A stretch of 64,000 nt of DNA from Mycolicibacterium rhodesiae (GTDB lineage: Bacteria; Actinomycetota; Actinomycetes; Mycobacteriales; Mycobacteriaceae). Under the pieces are notes generated by a model, which was given only the letters and a program-made list of their open reading frames with translations, did no database searches and was not told the origin of the DNA. Both the position numbers and the translations under genes were made by a program. Positions 16,282 through 25,036 of this stretch are shown in pieces; within the stretch, counting starts at the first letter, position 1, and every line of letters begins with the position of its first letter. Location: NCBI RefSeq assembly GCF_002086695.1, contig NZ_MVIH01000020.1:1-64000 (forward strand), read 5' to 3'.

Positions 16282-16312
16282 TTGCGTTACTCAACTACAT
16301 TCTGCATAGGAT
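16282..16312 (+). promoter_or_regulatory. Leaderless promoter of mmpS-mmpL
   Basis: TTGCGT (16282-16287) and TAGGAT (16307-16312), spaced 19 nt, place the transcription start at about 16319. That is the GTG start codon of mmpS. No Shine-Dalgarno is present. Confidence 0.5.
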
Positions 16313-16318
16313 GCAAAT

Positions 16319-16762
16319 GTGGGGCATCGCGTTAACGGCCGAGTCGTGTTGGCCAGGACCTGGCTACCTTTGGTGGTTGTCATCGCAGTCGTCGTCGGCG
16401 CGTTGTGCATGTGGAAGGTTCGCCAGTCGTCGGCACCGGGTCCGGTCCTGGCGGTCGACCCACCGCAAGCCCCTGAGGAGTTCACGCCCAAACGGCTGAC
16501 ATACGAGTTGTCCGGCGACCTCGGCAGCGGCGGGATGCTGGACTACATCGACATCGACGGGTATCCCCACGAAGTCGACCTCGCCGAACTGCCGTGGACG
16601 CACACCGAGACCACCACACTCACGGTGGTGTCGGGCAGCGTCTCGGCGCACGTGCACGGATCGCACATCGCATGTCGGATTCTGGTGAACGACGTTGTGC
16701 GCGATCAGCAGTCGGCCGATCGTGACGACGCGGACGTGACCTGCAGAGTGAAGTCGGCGTGA
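16319..16762 (+). CDS. MmpS-family transport accessory protein
   Basis: 147 residues from GTG 16319. One N-terminal membrane anchor (TWLPLVVVIAVVVGALCMW), then a periplasmic beta-sandwich. It has the MmpS hallmarks RLTYELSGDLGSGGMLDYIDIDG, LPWTHTETTTL and CRILVNDVVRDQQSA with paired cysteines. MmpS proteins partner MmpL exporters of lipids and siderophores. The GTGA overlap with mmpL indicates translational coupling. Start choice follows the leaderless promoter; the ATGs nearby are out of frame. Confidence 0.92.
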   Translation: MGHRVNGRVVLARTWLPLVVVIAVVVGALCMWKVRQSSAPGPVLAVDPPQAPEEFTPKRLTYELSGDLGSGGMLDYIDIDGYPHEVDLAELPWTHTETTTLTVVSGSVSAHVHGSHIACRILVNDVVRDQQSADRDDADVTCRVKSA

Positions 16763-19605
16763 GCGCACACCAGGCGAAGCGCCCGTTCTTCCCCAGAATG
16801 GTGCGCCTGCTCGCAATTCCGATCATCATCTTCTGGGCAGTGCTGGCCATCTCGACGAACACGTTCATACCGAAAGTCGAGGACGTCGCCACCGAACTCG
16901 CCGGACCCGAGATCCCCACCTACGCGCCATCACAAGTGGCGCTGCTCCACATCGGGGAGAAATTCCAGGAGTCCAACTCCACCAGCTTGACCATGGTCGT
17001 GCTCGAGGCCGACCGTCCGCTCGACGAAAAGGATCACCAGTACTACAACGAGCTGGTTCAGCGGCTGAAGCGCGACACCCGGCACGTGCAGTACGTGATG
17101 GATCTGTGGGGTAAGCCGATCACCGCGGCCGGCGCGCAGAGCATCGACGGCAAGTCCACCTATGTGCTGCTGCGGCTGGCGGGCAACGTCGGCCAGATCG
17201 AGGCAAACCAATCCGTGGAGGCCGTGCGCGACATTGTCGGGAAAGACAGTCCACCAACGGGTTTGAAGGTGTATGTCAGCGGTTCGGCGCCGATGGCGTC
17301 GGACACCCTGTCCATCGCGAACTCGAGCCTGAACAACATCACCATCGTCACCATCATCTTGATCTTCGTGATGTTGCTGCTGGTGTACCGCTCACTGACG
17401 AACGTGGCCGTTCCGATGTACAGCGTGCTGTTCGAGATCCTCATCGCCAAGGGTGTCGTGTCGACCCTGGGCCATTGGGGCATCATCCCGATGTCCTCGT
17501 TCGCGGTGAACATCGTTGTCTCCCTGACCCTTGGCGCGGGAACCGATTACGGCATCTTCCTGTTGGGGCGCTACCACGAGGCCAGACAGCTGGGCGAGAC
17601 CCGGGAAGAGGCCTATTACACCGCCTATCGCGGCGTCGCCCCGATCATCATCGGATCGGGCCTGACGATCGCGGGTTCGTGTTTCTGTCTGACGTTCGCG
17701 CGTCTGGACTACTTCCACACCATGGGCCCGGCGGTCGCCGTCAGCATGCTGTTCACGATCGCTGCGGCGCTGACACTCGCTCCGGCTTTGCTCACGCTGG
17801 GCACCTTGTTCGGACTTTTCGATCCCAAGCAGGCCAGGCGTGGGCGGCTATATCGACGAATCGGCGCCAGCGTGGTGCGCTGGCCGGTGCCGATACTTGC
17901 GGCCAGCACCGCGGTGGTGGCGCTCGGGGCGATTTTCGTGCCGAGCTATCGGGTGAGCTATGACGACCGCGCCTACCAGCCGGCAAGTGGCGCCGCCAAT
18001 CAAGGCTTCACCGCCTCGGATCGGCACTTCCCGGCCAGCAAGCTGTTCACCGAGATGATGATGGTCGAGTCCGATCACGACATGCGCAATTCGGCGGACT
18101 TCATCTCTCTGGACCGGGTAGCCAAGGAATTGATCCGACTTCCCGGAGTCGCCATGGTGCAGAGCGTCACCAGACCTCTCGGCCGGCCGCTGGACCACGC
18201 GAATATCCCGTACCTGTTCACTGTGCAAGGTGGCGCGGCCGGTCAGCAACTGCCATTCAACGAACAAGCCAACGACAACACCGACCGCCAGGCTCAGATC
18301 CAGGCGGACACCGTTGCGACGCTGGGCAAGACCATCGATCTGACCCAGAAGTTGGCCGACGATCTGCACGCCACGGTACTCACGCTGGAGAACCTGCAGC
18401 AGGTCACCGATGAGATCAACCAGTACATCTCGAACCTCGATGACTTCATCCGGCCTCTGAAGAGCTACTTCTATTGGGAGCCGCACTGTTACGACATCCC
18501 GATCTGCTACTCGTTCCGGTCGTTGTTCGACGGGCTCGACGGCATCGACGCCTTGGATGAACAGATCCACAACGCCGTCACCGACTTTCAGGCCGTTGAT
18601 GCCCTCATGCCGCAGATGGTCGCCCAGCTCAAGGTAACCCGCGACGAGACGCAGGCGCTGCAGACGGTCATCGTGAACAACTACGGCCCGGCGCATCTGC
18701 AGTCCTCGCAGACTGATCAGACCTTCGAAGATCAGATCAACGTCGGCAACGACTTCGACAAGTCGCGCAGCGACGACTACTTCTACATGCCCCGAGAAGC
18801 CTTCGACAACGAAGACGTGAAAACCGGTATGCAGCTGATGATGTCGCCGGACGGCAAGGCGGCACGGTTTGTCATCACCCACGAGGGCAATGCGATGGGG
18901 CCTGAGGGCATCGACCACGTCAACGCGTTTCCCGACGCGGTGAAGGCGGCTTTGAAGGAGACGTCGCTGGCCGGGGCGAAGGTCTACACAGGTGGCGCGG
19001 CGTCGAACAACAAGGACATCAAGGAGTACGCCGCTTCGGATCTGAAGATCGTGGCGATCGCCGCGTTCGTGCTGATCTTCCTGATCATGCTGGTGCTGAC
19101 GCGAAGTCTGATCGCCGCGATGGTGATCCCCGGTACCGTGGCGTTCTCGTTCGCCGGGGCGTTCGGTCTGTCAACGTTGTTGTGGCAGCACCTCATCGGG
19201 CTACATCTGCACTGGCTGGTATTGCCGATCACCTTCGTCATCCTGGTGGCGGTCGGATCCGACTACAACCTGTTGCTGATCGCCAGGGTCAGGGAGGAGA
19301 TCGGCGTCGGCTACCAGACCACCGGATTGCACACCGCCTTGATCCGGGCGCTCGGCAGCACCGGCGGGGTGGTGACGTCGGCTGGTCTGGTGTTCGCCTT
19401 CACCATGCTGGCCATGCTCGCCAGCGACTTGAAAACCATTGCGCAGGTGGGTACTACGGTGTGCATCGGATTGCTGCTCGACACACTGATCGTGCGATCG
19501 TTCATCGTGCCATCGCTGATCCGGCTGCTCGGTCCGTGGTTTTGGTGGCCGACGTTGGTCCGCCCGCGCCCGCTGCCGTCGAGATTCCTCGAGTTGGCGC
19601 GATGA
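16759..19605 (+). CDS. MmpL-family RND lipid exporter
   Basis: 948 residues from GTG 16759. RND transporter with twelve membrane helices in two repeats and two large periplasmic loops. The paired Asp-Tyr proton-relay motifs are at D263-Y264 (GTDYGIFLLGRYHE) and D835-Y836 (GSDYNLLLIARVRE), matching those known from MmpL3. The second periplasmic domain is long and predicted coiled (VATLGKTIDLTQKLADDL onward), as in the MmpL4/5 type. Likely exports a lipid, siderophore or drug together with MmpS. The cargo cannot be assigned: no lipid-synthesis genes are adjacent. Confidence 0.93.
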   Translation: MSAHQAKRPFFPRMVRLLAIPIIIFWAVLAISTNTFIPKVEDVATELAGPEIPTYAPSQVALLHIGEKFQESNSTSLTMVVLEADRPLDEKDHQYYNELVQRLKRDTRHVQYVMDLWGKPITAAGAQSIDGKSTYVLLRLAGNVGQIEANQSVEAVRDIVGKDSPPTGLKVYVSGSAPMASDTLSIANSSLNNITIVTIILIFVMLLLVYRSLTNVAVPMYSVLFEILIAKGVVSTLGHWGIIPMSSFAVNIVVSLTLGAGTDYGIFLLGRYHEARQLGETREEAYYTAYRGVAPIIIGSGLTIAGSCFCLTFARLDYFHTMGPAVAVSMLFTIAAALTLAPALLTLGTLFGLFDPKQARRGRLYRRIGASVVRWPVPILAASTAVVALGAIFVPSYRVSYDDRAYQPASGAANQGFTASDRHFPASKLFTEMMMVESDHDMRNSADFISLDRVAKELIRLPGVAMVQSVTRPLGRPLDHANIPYLFTVQGGAAGQQLPFNEQANDNTDRQAQIQADTVATLGKTIDLTQKLADDLHATVLTLENLQQVTDEINQYISNLDDFIRPLKSYFYWEPHCYDIPICYSFRSLFDGLDGIDALDEQIHNAVTDFQAVDALMPQMVAQLKVTRDETQALQTVIVNNYGPAHLQSSQTDQTFEDQINVGNDFDKSRSDDYFYMPREAFDNEDVKTGMQLMMSPDGKAARFVITHEGNAMGPEGIDHVNAFPDAVKAALKETSLAGAKVYTGGAASNNKDIKEYAASDLKIVAIAAFVLIFLIMLVLTRSLIAAMVIPGTVAFSFAGAFGLSTLLWQHLIGLHLHWLVLPITFVILVAVGSDYNLLLIARVREEIGVGYQTTGLHTALIRALGSTGGVVTSAGLVFAFTMLAMLASDLKTIAQVGTTVCIGLLLDTLIVRSFIVPSLIRLLGPWFWWPTLVRPRPLPSRFLELAR

Positions 19606-20096
19606 GTCTCAGCACACACACATCGGGCCTGGGCTTGTGGGGCTTGCTGATGTTCGTCGCGCTCGGACTCGAGGTGGTATTTGCGAGCCTGGCGTTCGTC
19701 TACACCCGGCGCCTGCTGCGCTTGCGGACCTTGCCGCTCGGCGACGATCTGAACGGCTATCAGAAAGCGCTGCGCAAGCTCCGCAAGAACGAACCCATGT
19801 CACGGGACGAGTGGAACCTGGCCGAGCGGATCATCGACATCCGCCGGTCGCCCATCGCCTACGCGGTACCAGCGGCCTTCATGACGTTGGGCATCTTCTA
19901 CATCTTCGGCAGCTTGGAGTATTTGCATGGCCACACGCCGTCGGAGCGGACGTTCCTGGGGGTGATCCCGATGTTCACCTCGACCAACCTGATCATCCAG
20001 ATGCGCAAGAGCGCACGGCTCAAGAAGAGACTGGACAGGGCGACCGTCGTCGAGCCGGACGAACCGTCACCAGCCGCGCTGGCGCCATTCGGCTAG
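19602..20096 (+). CDS. Two-TM membrane protein of the mmpS-mmpL operon
   Basis: 164 residues from ATG 19602, overlapping the mmpL stop (ATGA). Two hydrophobic helices (LWGLLMFVALGLEVVFASLAF and YAVPAAFMTLGIFYIFGSL) flank a charged cytosolic loop with KALRKLRKNEPMSRDEWNLAERIIDIRR. The C-terminal tail is basic. No family recognised; the coupling suggests a third component of the exporter. The last eleven residues (EPSPAALAPFG) are encoded inside a direct repeat copied from the 3' end of the MBL gene, so the original C-terminus may have differed. Confidence 0.75.
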   Translation: MSLSTHTSGLGLWGLLMFVALGLEVVFASLAFVYTRRLLRLRTLPLGDDLNGYQKALRKLRKNEPMSRDEWNLAERIIDIRRSPIAYAVPAAFMTLGIFYIFGSLEYLHGHTPSERTFLGVIPMFTSTNLIIQMRKSARLKKRLDRATVVEPDEPSPAALAPFG

Positions 20097-20112
20097 GTGT
20101 GGACGCTCGGCG
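20057..20112 (+). repeat. Left 56-bp direct repeat (copy of MBL-gene 3' end)
   Basis: 53 of 56 positions match 21365-21420. On the minus strand it still encodes AERPHLAEWRQRGW-stop, the C-terminus of the MBL hydrolase. Differences are at 20081, 20097 and 20100. On the plus strand it supplies the end of the preceding membrane-protein gene. Confidence 0.9.
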
Positions 20113-20124
20113 TGGTAACTGCGT

Positions 20125-20168
20125 GGTGTTGTTTCCGGTGTTGTTTGGCGGTGACACAGTGGTAGCCT
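20125..20168 (+). promoter_or_regulatory. Promoter and iterons of the toxin-antitoxin operon
   Basis: GGTGTTGTTT occurs twice, at 20125-20134 and 20137-20146. The second copy provides a -35 (TTGTTT, 20141-20146) spaced 16 nt from a -10 TAGCCT (20163-20168). Tandem sites over the -35 fit autorepression by the antitoxin complex. Confidence 0.45.
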
Positions 20169-20201
20169 TGTGGTGGAAACAGCCCGCCCGGAGGTCCAGA
20201 A

Positions 20202-20597
20202 ATGTCCGTTTTGACAGCCAGTGCCGCTGAGAAGCTCGATGTCGAGGCGACGACCCGCCCAATTCGTGAAATCGCCAGCTACCTGCAGGAAACTGTCGGA
20301 CAACGAGTCGCCGCAGCCATCGCAGGCCTTGCCGACGCAAAACAGATTGGCCGTTACGCGCGAGTCGGCGGCCCGGAACCACACGAGGTAACGGAACGTA
20401 GGTTGCGAGAGGGCTACAAAGTTGTCCGAATGCTTGTCGATGCGTACGACGGCAAGACTGCGCGGGCCTGGTTGTTCGGCACGAACACACGTCTCGACGA
20501 TCGTGCGCCGGTTGAAGTTCTCGGCGGTGCATCCGAGACGGGTGATTTCGTGATGGTCGTGCAAGCGGCTAGACAGGTCGCTAGCTTTCAGGCGTGA
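20202..20597 (+). CDS. Xre/MbcA-type antitoxin (DUF2384)
   Basis: 131 residues from ATG 20202. The N-terminal helical part is likely DNA-binding (IREIASYLQETVGQRVAAAIAGL). The C-terminal DUF2384/MbcA/ParS domain contains the conserved AWLFGTNTRLDDRAPVEVLGGA, in which Trp, Asn, Leu and Pro-Val are typical. The terminal residues normally insert into the active site of the RES toxin. First gene of the pair, with a GTGA overlap to the toxin, giving antitoxin-first coupled translation. Confidence 0.88.
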   Translation: MSVLTASAAEKLDVEATTRPIREIASYLQETVGQRVAAAIAGLADAKQIGRYARVGGPEPHEVTERRLREGYKVVRMLVDAYDGKTARAWLFGTNTRLDDRAPVEVLGGASETGDFVMVVQAARQVASFQA

Positions 20598-21262
20598 GCA
20601 AAGTCGGCGACGAACTTTCGTTGTGGCGAGTTGGCTACCACGCAAGCCCGCTTGAATTCACGCCGCTCGAGCTATACAGCTTCAGCCATCGGTTCGACGA
20701 TATTCACCACCGCTTCCGCACTCTCTATATGGCCTATATGGCGGACTTGCCCGAAACCTGCCTGCGCGAAGTGCTGGCGGACCTTCGGCCAAATCTTGGT
20801 GCCAAGCTCAGGCACATCGAGCGATACGGGCCGGAAGCGGCTAAAGACTTCGCCTCCGAGCCTGTGACTGCAAGCTGGCGCCGCCAGAACGTACTGGTTC
20901 CAGCGCTTTTGAGACTTCAAGGCCCGCTGGTTGACCTAACCGACGTTGCCGTCCGTCAAGAGATAGAAGATCGACACGCTGCACTTCTGGTCGAGAATGG
21001 CATGGAACACCTTGATTTGCACGAGGTTACGACGAACCGGCGCGTTGTTACCCAGACGATTGCTGGTGACCTCTACGACGGCGGTGTAGCTGGCGTGAGA
21101 TTCTTGTCTCGGCTCGACGCTAAACCTTGTGTGGCGCTATTCGAGGGCCGCGGAAATGCAGACCTGATCGGTGACATCATCCCGCTGACGGACCCCGCGC
21201 CAGCTCCGCTTCTCACTGTCAGAACTGAGTGGGATCTAGATTTGGAGGACTGTCCTGCTTAG
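20594..21262 (+). CDS. RES-domain toxin (NAD+-degrading family)
   Basis: 222 residues from GTG 20594. RES domain with the start LWRVGYHASPLEFTP, a Glu-containing PETCLREVLADL segment, and the C-terminal strand GVRFLSRLDAKPCVALFEGRG supplying the conserved Ser. RES toxins such as MbcT of M. tuberculosis destroy NAD+ (phosphorolysis or hydrolysis) unless bound by the Xre/MbcA antitoxin. Base composition is less GC-rich than neighbouring genes, which suggests transfer. It appears intact in length. Confidence 0.85.
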   Translation: MSKVGDELSLWRVGYHASPLEFTPLELYSFSHRFDDIHHRFRTLYMAYMADLPETCLREVLADLRPNLGAKLRHIERYGPEAAKDFASEPVTASWRRQNVLVPALLRLQGPLVDLTDVAVRQEIEDRHAALLVENGMEHLDLHEVTTNRRVVTQTIAGDLYDGGVAGVRFLSRLDAKPCVALFEGRGNADLIGDIIPLTDPAPAPLLTVRTEWDLDLEDCPA

Positions 21263-21364
21263 TTGAAGGTGGCTCTCTCGCAGTGCACCTACAGTTCTGC
21301 TGTGTGGGCAGTGCCGACCGTGGAGGCGCGCTCGGGGCTTGCCTCCCTAGTGGGCTGCCAGCCT

Positions 21365-21420
21365 GGACGAACCGTCACCAGCCGCGCTCGCGCCATTCGG
21401 CTAGATGCGGACGCTCGGCG
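21365..21420 (+). repeat. Right 56-bp direct repeat (native MBL-gene 3' end)
   Basis: Contains the real C-terminus and stop of the MBL hydrolase on the minus strand (AERPHLAEWRERGW). It matches 20057-20112 at 53 of 56 bases. Two of the three differences are silent in the MBL frame and the third changes Glu to Gln. Confidence 0.9.
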
Positions 21421-22052
21421 CCCAGCGTGGTGTCGTCGCCGTGCCCGGGATAGACCACGGTGTCGTCGCAGTACCGGTCGAACACCTTGCTGGTCACGTC
21501 GCCGAGCAGTTGCTCGAACGCGCCGGGCTCCCACGTTTTGCCCACACCGCCCGGGAACAGGCAGTCGCCGGTGAACAGGTGGGTGGCGGTCCGTTCGCCG
21601 GCGGGCCGCAGTGCCAGCGCCACCGAGCCGGGGGTGTGGCCGCGCAGATGGATCACATCGAACACGAGGTCGCCGACGGCGATCGTGTCACCGTCAGCCA
21701 GGCAGCGCTGCGGCGCCACCGGCAGGGGCTCGGCGTCGAGCTCGTGCACGGCGGTCGGAACCCCGGTCGCCTCGGCCAGCGCTTCGAGCGCCTGCCAATG
21801 ATCGAAGTGCTGGTGGCTGGTCACGATCAGCGCCAGCTTCGGCGCGTGCTCACGCACCAGGTCGACGAGGAGTTCCGCGTCGTTGGCGGCGTCGATCAAT
21901 AAACTTTCCCCGGAGTGGGAACAGGTCACCACGTAGGTGTTGTTGTCCATCGGGCCCACGGACATTTTCAGGATGGTGGCGCCGGGCACCGTCCTGCGGG
22001 CAGCGGTCTGCGGTTCGACGTGTCCGGTGTAGGTGTCGGCGACGACTGTCAT
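21375..22052 (-). CDS. Metallo-beta-lactamase-fold hydrolase (glyoxalase II-like, Rv1637c-like)
   Basis: 225 residues from ATG 22052. MBL-fold metal-binding motif SHQHFDHW (H-x-H-x-D-H), then HLRGHTPGSVALAL (third His), FTGDCLFPGGVGKT (bridging Asp) and VYPGHGDDTTLGAERP (last His). This is the dinuclear-metal set of glyoxalase II/persulfide-dioxygenase-like enzymes. It may hydrolyse a thioester such as an S-acyl conjugate; in mycobacteria the thiol would be mycothiol rather than glutathione, an inference. Divergent from uvrA with 83 nt between, as Rv1637c/uvrA. Its 3' end is duplicated at 20057. Confidence 0.9.
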   Translation of the reverse strand: MTVVADTYTGHVEPQTAARRTVPGATILKMSVGPMDNNTYVVTCSHSGESLLIDAANDAELLVDLVREHAPKLALIVTSHQHFDHWQALEALAEATGVPTAVHELDAEPLPVAPQRCLADGDTIAVGDLVFDVIHLRGHTPGSVALALRPAGERTATHLFTGDCLFPGGVGKTWEPGAFEQLLGDVTSKVFDRYCDDTVVYPGHGDDTTLGAERPHLAEWRERGW

Positions 22053-22135
22053 GGTCGCCACGTTACTTGTCGGTGGGCCGACATAGCATGGGGAGCGGCG
22101 TCGTCTCGCCAACAAACCCGCAGGAAGGGGGGCCG

Positions 22136-25036
22136 GTGGCTGACCGGCTGATCGTCAAAGGTGCGCGTGAGCACAACTTGCGCGGCATCGACCTGGACCT
22201 GCCCCGCGACAGTCTGATCGTCTTCACGGGGCTGTCCGGATCGGGCAAATCCTCGCTGGCGTTCGACACCATTTTCGCCGAGGGGCAGCGCCGATACGTC
22301 GAGTCGCTGTCGGCCTACGCGCGCCAGTTCCTCGGTCAGATGGACAAGCCGGACGTCGACTTCATCGAGGGGCTCTCCCCGGCGGTGTCGATCGATCAGA
22401 AGTCCACCAACCGCAACCCGCGCTCCACGGTCGGCACCATCACCGAGGTCTATGACTACCTGCGCCTGCTCTACGCCCGTGCCGGTACCCCGCATTGCCC
22501 GGTGTGCGGGGAGCGCATCGCGCGGCAGACCCCGCAGCAGATCGTCGACCAGGTGCTGGCCATGGACGAGGGCCTGCGGTTCCAGGTGCTGGCCCCGGTG
22601 GTGCGCACCCGCAAGGGTGAATTCGTCGACCTCTTCGACAAGCTCAACAGCCAGGGCTACAGCCGGGTCCGGGTCGACGGTGTCGTCCATTCGCTGACCG
22701 AACCGCCGAAGCTGAAGAAGCAGGAGAAGCACGACATCGAGGTGGTCATCGACCGGCTCACGGTCAAGACCAGCGCCAAGCAGCGCCTCACCGACTCGGT
22801 CGAGACGGCCCTGAATCTGGCCGACGGCATCGTCGTGCTGGAGTTCGTCGACCGCGACGATGACCACCCACACCGCGAACAGCGGTTCTCCGAGAAGCTG
22901 GCCTGCCCCAACGGACATCCCCTGGCCGTCGACGACCTGGAGCCGCGGTCGTTCTCGTTCAACTCGCCCTACGGCGCCTGCCCGGAGTGCAGCGGCCTCG
23001 GCATCCGCAAGGAAGTCGACCCCGAGCTGGTGGTTCCCGACCCGGACCTGACGCTCGCCGACGGTGCGGTCGCGCCGTGGGCGATGGGCCACACCGCCGA
23101 GTACTTCACCCGGATGATGGCCGGCCTGGGTGAGTCGATGGGATTCGACGTCAACACCCCGTGGCGCAAGCTTCCTGCCAAGGCGCGCAAGGCGATTCTG
23201 GAAGGCTGCGACGAGCAGGTCCACGTCCGCTACAAGAACCGGTACGGACGGACCCGGTCGTATTACGCCGAGTTCGAAGGTGTGATGGCGTTTCTGCACC
23301 GGCGGATGGAGCAGACCGAATCCGAGCAGATGAAAGAGCGCTACGACGGGTTCATGCGCGATGTGCCGTGCCCGGAGTGCAACGGCACCCGGCTGAAGCC
23401 GGAGATTCTCGCGGTCACGCTGGCCGCGGGGGAGTACGGCGCGAAATCGATTGCCGAAGTCTCTGAGCTGTCGATCGCCGATTGTTCGGAGTTCCTCAAC
23501 GCCCTCACCCTGGGCGCCCGCGAGTCGGCCATCGCCGGCCAGGTGCTCAAGGAAGTCCAGTCGCGGCTTGGCTTCCTGCTCGACGTCGGGCTGGACTACC
23601 TGTCGTTGTCCCGCGCGGCGGGCACGCTCTCCGGCGGTGAGGCCCAGCGCATCCGGTTGGCCACCCAGATCGGGTCGGGTCTGGTCGGTGTGCTCTATGT
23701 GCTCGACGAACCCTCGATCGGGCTGCACCAGCGCGACAACCGGCGTCTCATCGAAACCCTCACGCGGCTGAGGGATCTGGGCAACACGCTGATCGTCGTC
23801 GAACACGACGAAGACACCATCGCGCACTCCGATTGGGTGGTCGACATCGGACCGGCGGCCGGTGAGCACGGCGGCCAGGTGGTGCACAGCGGCCCGTACG
23901 CCGATCTGCTGCGTAACCCCAACTCGATCACCGGCGCCTACCTCTCGGGCAAGCAGAGCATCGACGTGCCGGCGATCCGCCGCCCTGTCGATCGCCGCAA
24001 GGAGATCACCGTCATCGGTGCGCGGGAGCACAACCTGCACGACATCGACGTCGCGTTCCCGCTCGGGGTGCTGACGTCGGTGACCGGCGTCTCCGGCTCC
24101 GGAAAGTCCACTCTGGTCAACGACATCCTGGCGACCGTGCTGGCCAACAAGCTCAACGGGGCGCGCCAGGTCCCGGGCCGCCACACCCGGATCAACGGTC
24201 TGGAACACCTCGACAAGTTGGTCCGGGTCGACCAGTCGCCGATCGGGCGCACCCCCCGCTCCAATCCGGCGACCTACACCGGTGTGTTCGACAAGATCCG
24301 CACACTGTTCGCCGCCACTACCGAGGCGAAGGTTCGCGGCTACCAGCCGGGCCGGTTCTCGTTCAACGTCAAAGGTGGCCGCTGCGAAGCCTGTTCGGGC
24401 GACGGCACCATCAAGATCGAGATGAACTTCCTGCCGGACGTCTATGTGCCGTGCGAGGTGTGCCACGGCGCGCGCTACAACCGCGAGACGCTCGAGGTGC
24501 ACTACAAGGGCAAGACGATCTCCGAGGTGCTCGACATGTCCATCGAGGACGCCGCGGAGTTCTTCGAGCCGATCAGCAGCATCCACCGCTACCTGCGCAC
24601 GCTCGTCGACGTGGGGCTGGGCTATGTCCGGCTGGGCCAGCCGGCGCCGACCTTGTCCGGCGGTGAGGCGCAGCGCGTCAAGCTCGCCGCCGAACTGCAG
24701 AAGCGCTCGACCGGTCGGACCGTCTACATCCTGGACGAGCCGACCACCGGCCTGCACTTCGAGGACATCCGCAAGCTGCTCAAGGTCATCAACGGCCTTG
24801 TCGACAAAGGTAATTCGGTGATCGTCATCGAACACAACCTGGACGTCATCAAGACCTCGGACTGGATCATCGACATGGGGCCCGAGGGCGGTTCCGGAGG
24901 CGGCACCGTCGTCGCGCAGGGAACTCCGGAAGATGTGGCGGCGGTGCCGAACAGCTACACCGGCAAGTTCCTCGCCGACGTTCTGCCCGCCGCACCGGCA
25001 CCCAAACGGACGGCCCGGCGGCGCAAAGTCAGTTAG
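22136..25036 (+). CDS. uvrA: Excinuclease ABC subunit UvrA
   Basis: 966 residues from GTG 22136, preceded by a strong AGGAAGGGG Shine-Dalgarno. Two ABC ATPase modules: first Walker A GLSGSGKS at residues 32-39, second GVSGSGKSTLVNDIL, and two LSGGEAQR signature sequences. Zinc-finger cysteines appear as CPVCGERI, CPECSGLG, CPECNGTR and, in the second half, CEACSGDG with CEVCHGARYN. It dimerises, scans DNA for bulky lesions and loads UvrB. Its TAG overlaps the stop of the convergent SDR gene. No SOS box is seen in the short upstream region. Confidence 0.97.
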   Translation: MADRLIVKGAREHNLRGIDLDLPRDSLIVFTGLSGSGKSSLAFDTIFAEGQRRYVESLSAYARQFLGQMDKPDVDFIEGLSPAVSIDQKSTNRNPRSTVGTITEVYDYLRLLYARAGTPHCPVCGERIARQTPQQIVDQVLAMDEGLRFQVLAPVVRTRKGEFVDLFDKLNSQGYSRVRVDGVVHSLTEPPKLKKQEKHDIEVVIDRLTVKTSAKQRLTDSVETALNLADGIVVLEFVDRDDDHPHREQRFSEKLACPNGHPLAVDDLEPRSFSFNSPYGACPECSGLGIRKEVDPELVVPDPDLTLADGAVAPWAMGHTAEYFTRMMAGLGESMGFDVNTPWRKLPAKARKAILEGCDEQVHVRYKNRYGRTRSYYAEFEGVMAFLHRRMEQTESEQMKERYDGFMRDVPCPECNGTRLKPEILAVTLAAGEYGAKSIAEVSELSIADCSEFLNALTLGARESAIAGQVLKEVQSRLGFLLDVGLDYLSLSRAAGTLSGGEAQRIRLATQIGSGLVGVLYVLDEPSIGLHQRDNRRLIETLTRLRDLGNTLIVVEHDEDTIAHSDWVVDIGPAAGEHGGQVVHSGPYADLLRNPNSITGAYLSGKQSIDVPAIRRPVDRRKEITVIGAREHNLHDIDVAFPLGVLTSVTGVSGSGKSTLVNDILATVLANKLNGARQVPGRHTRINGLEHLDKLVRVDQSPIGRTPRSNPATYTGVFDKIRTLFAATTEAKVRGYQPGRFSFNVKGGRCEACSGDGTIKIEMNFLPDVYVPCEVCHGARYNRETLEVHYKGKTISEVLDMSIEDAAEFFEPISSIHRYLRTLVDVGLGYVRLGQPAPTLSGGEAQRVKLAAELQKRSTGRTVYILDEPTTGLHFEDIRKLLKVINGLVDKGNSVIVIEHNLDVIKTSDWIIDMGPEGGSGGGTVVAQGTPEDVAAVPNSYTGKFLADVLPAAPAPKRTARRRKVS

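Larger units (their letters stand above)
20113..21364. mobile_element. Toxin-antitoxin island between direct repeats
   Basis: A 1.25-kb segment that contains only an Xre/RES module plus flanking non-coding DNA (about 90 nt left, 102 nt right), bounded by 56-bp direct repeats. Its base composition is visibly less GC-rich than its neighbours, especially in the RES gene. No integrase or transposase is present, so it is either a minimal cassette mobilised in trans, a remnant of a larger element that used the MBL 3' end as attachment site, or the product of homologous recombination. Confidence 0.45.

Noticed and set aside
20113..21364. Insertion sequence carrying the TA genes
   Set aside because: No transposase, no terminal inverted repeats, and the flanking repeats (56 bp) are far longer than an IS target duplication.
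22049..24835. 928-codon frame antisense to uvrA
   Set aside because: Shadow of a fully conserved uvrA.
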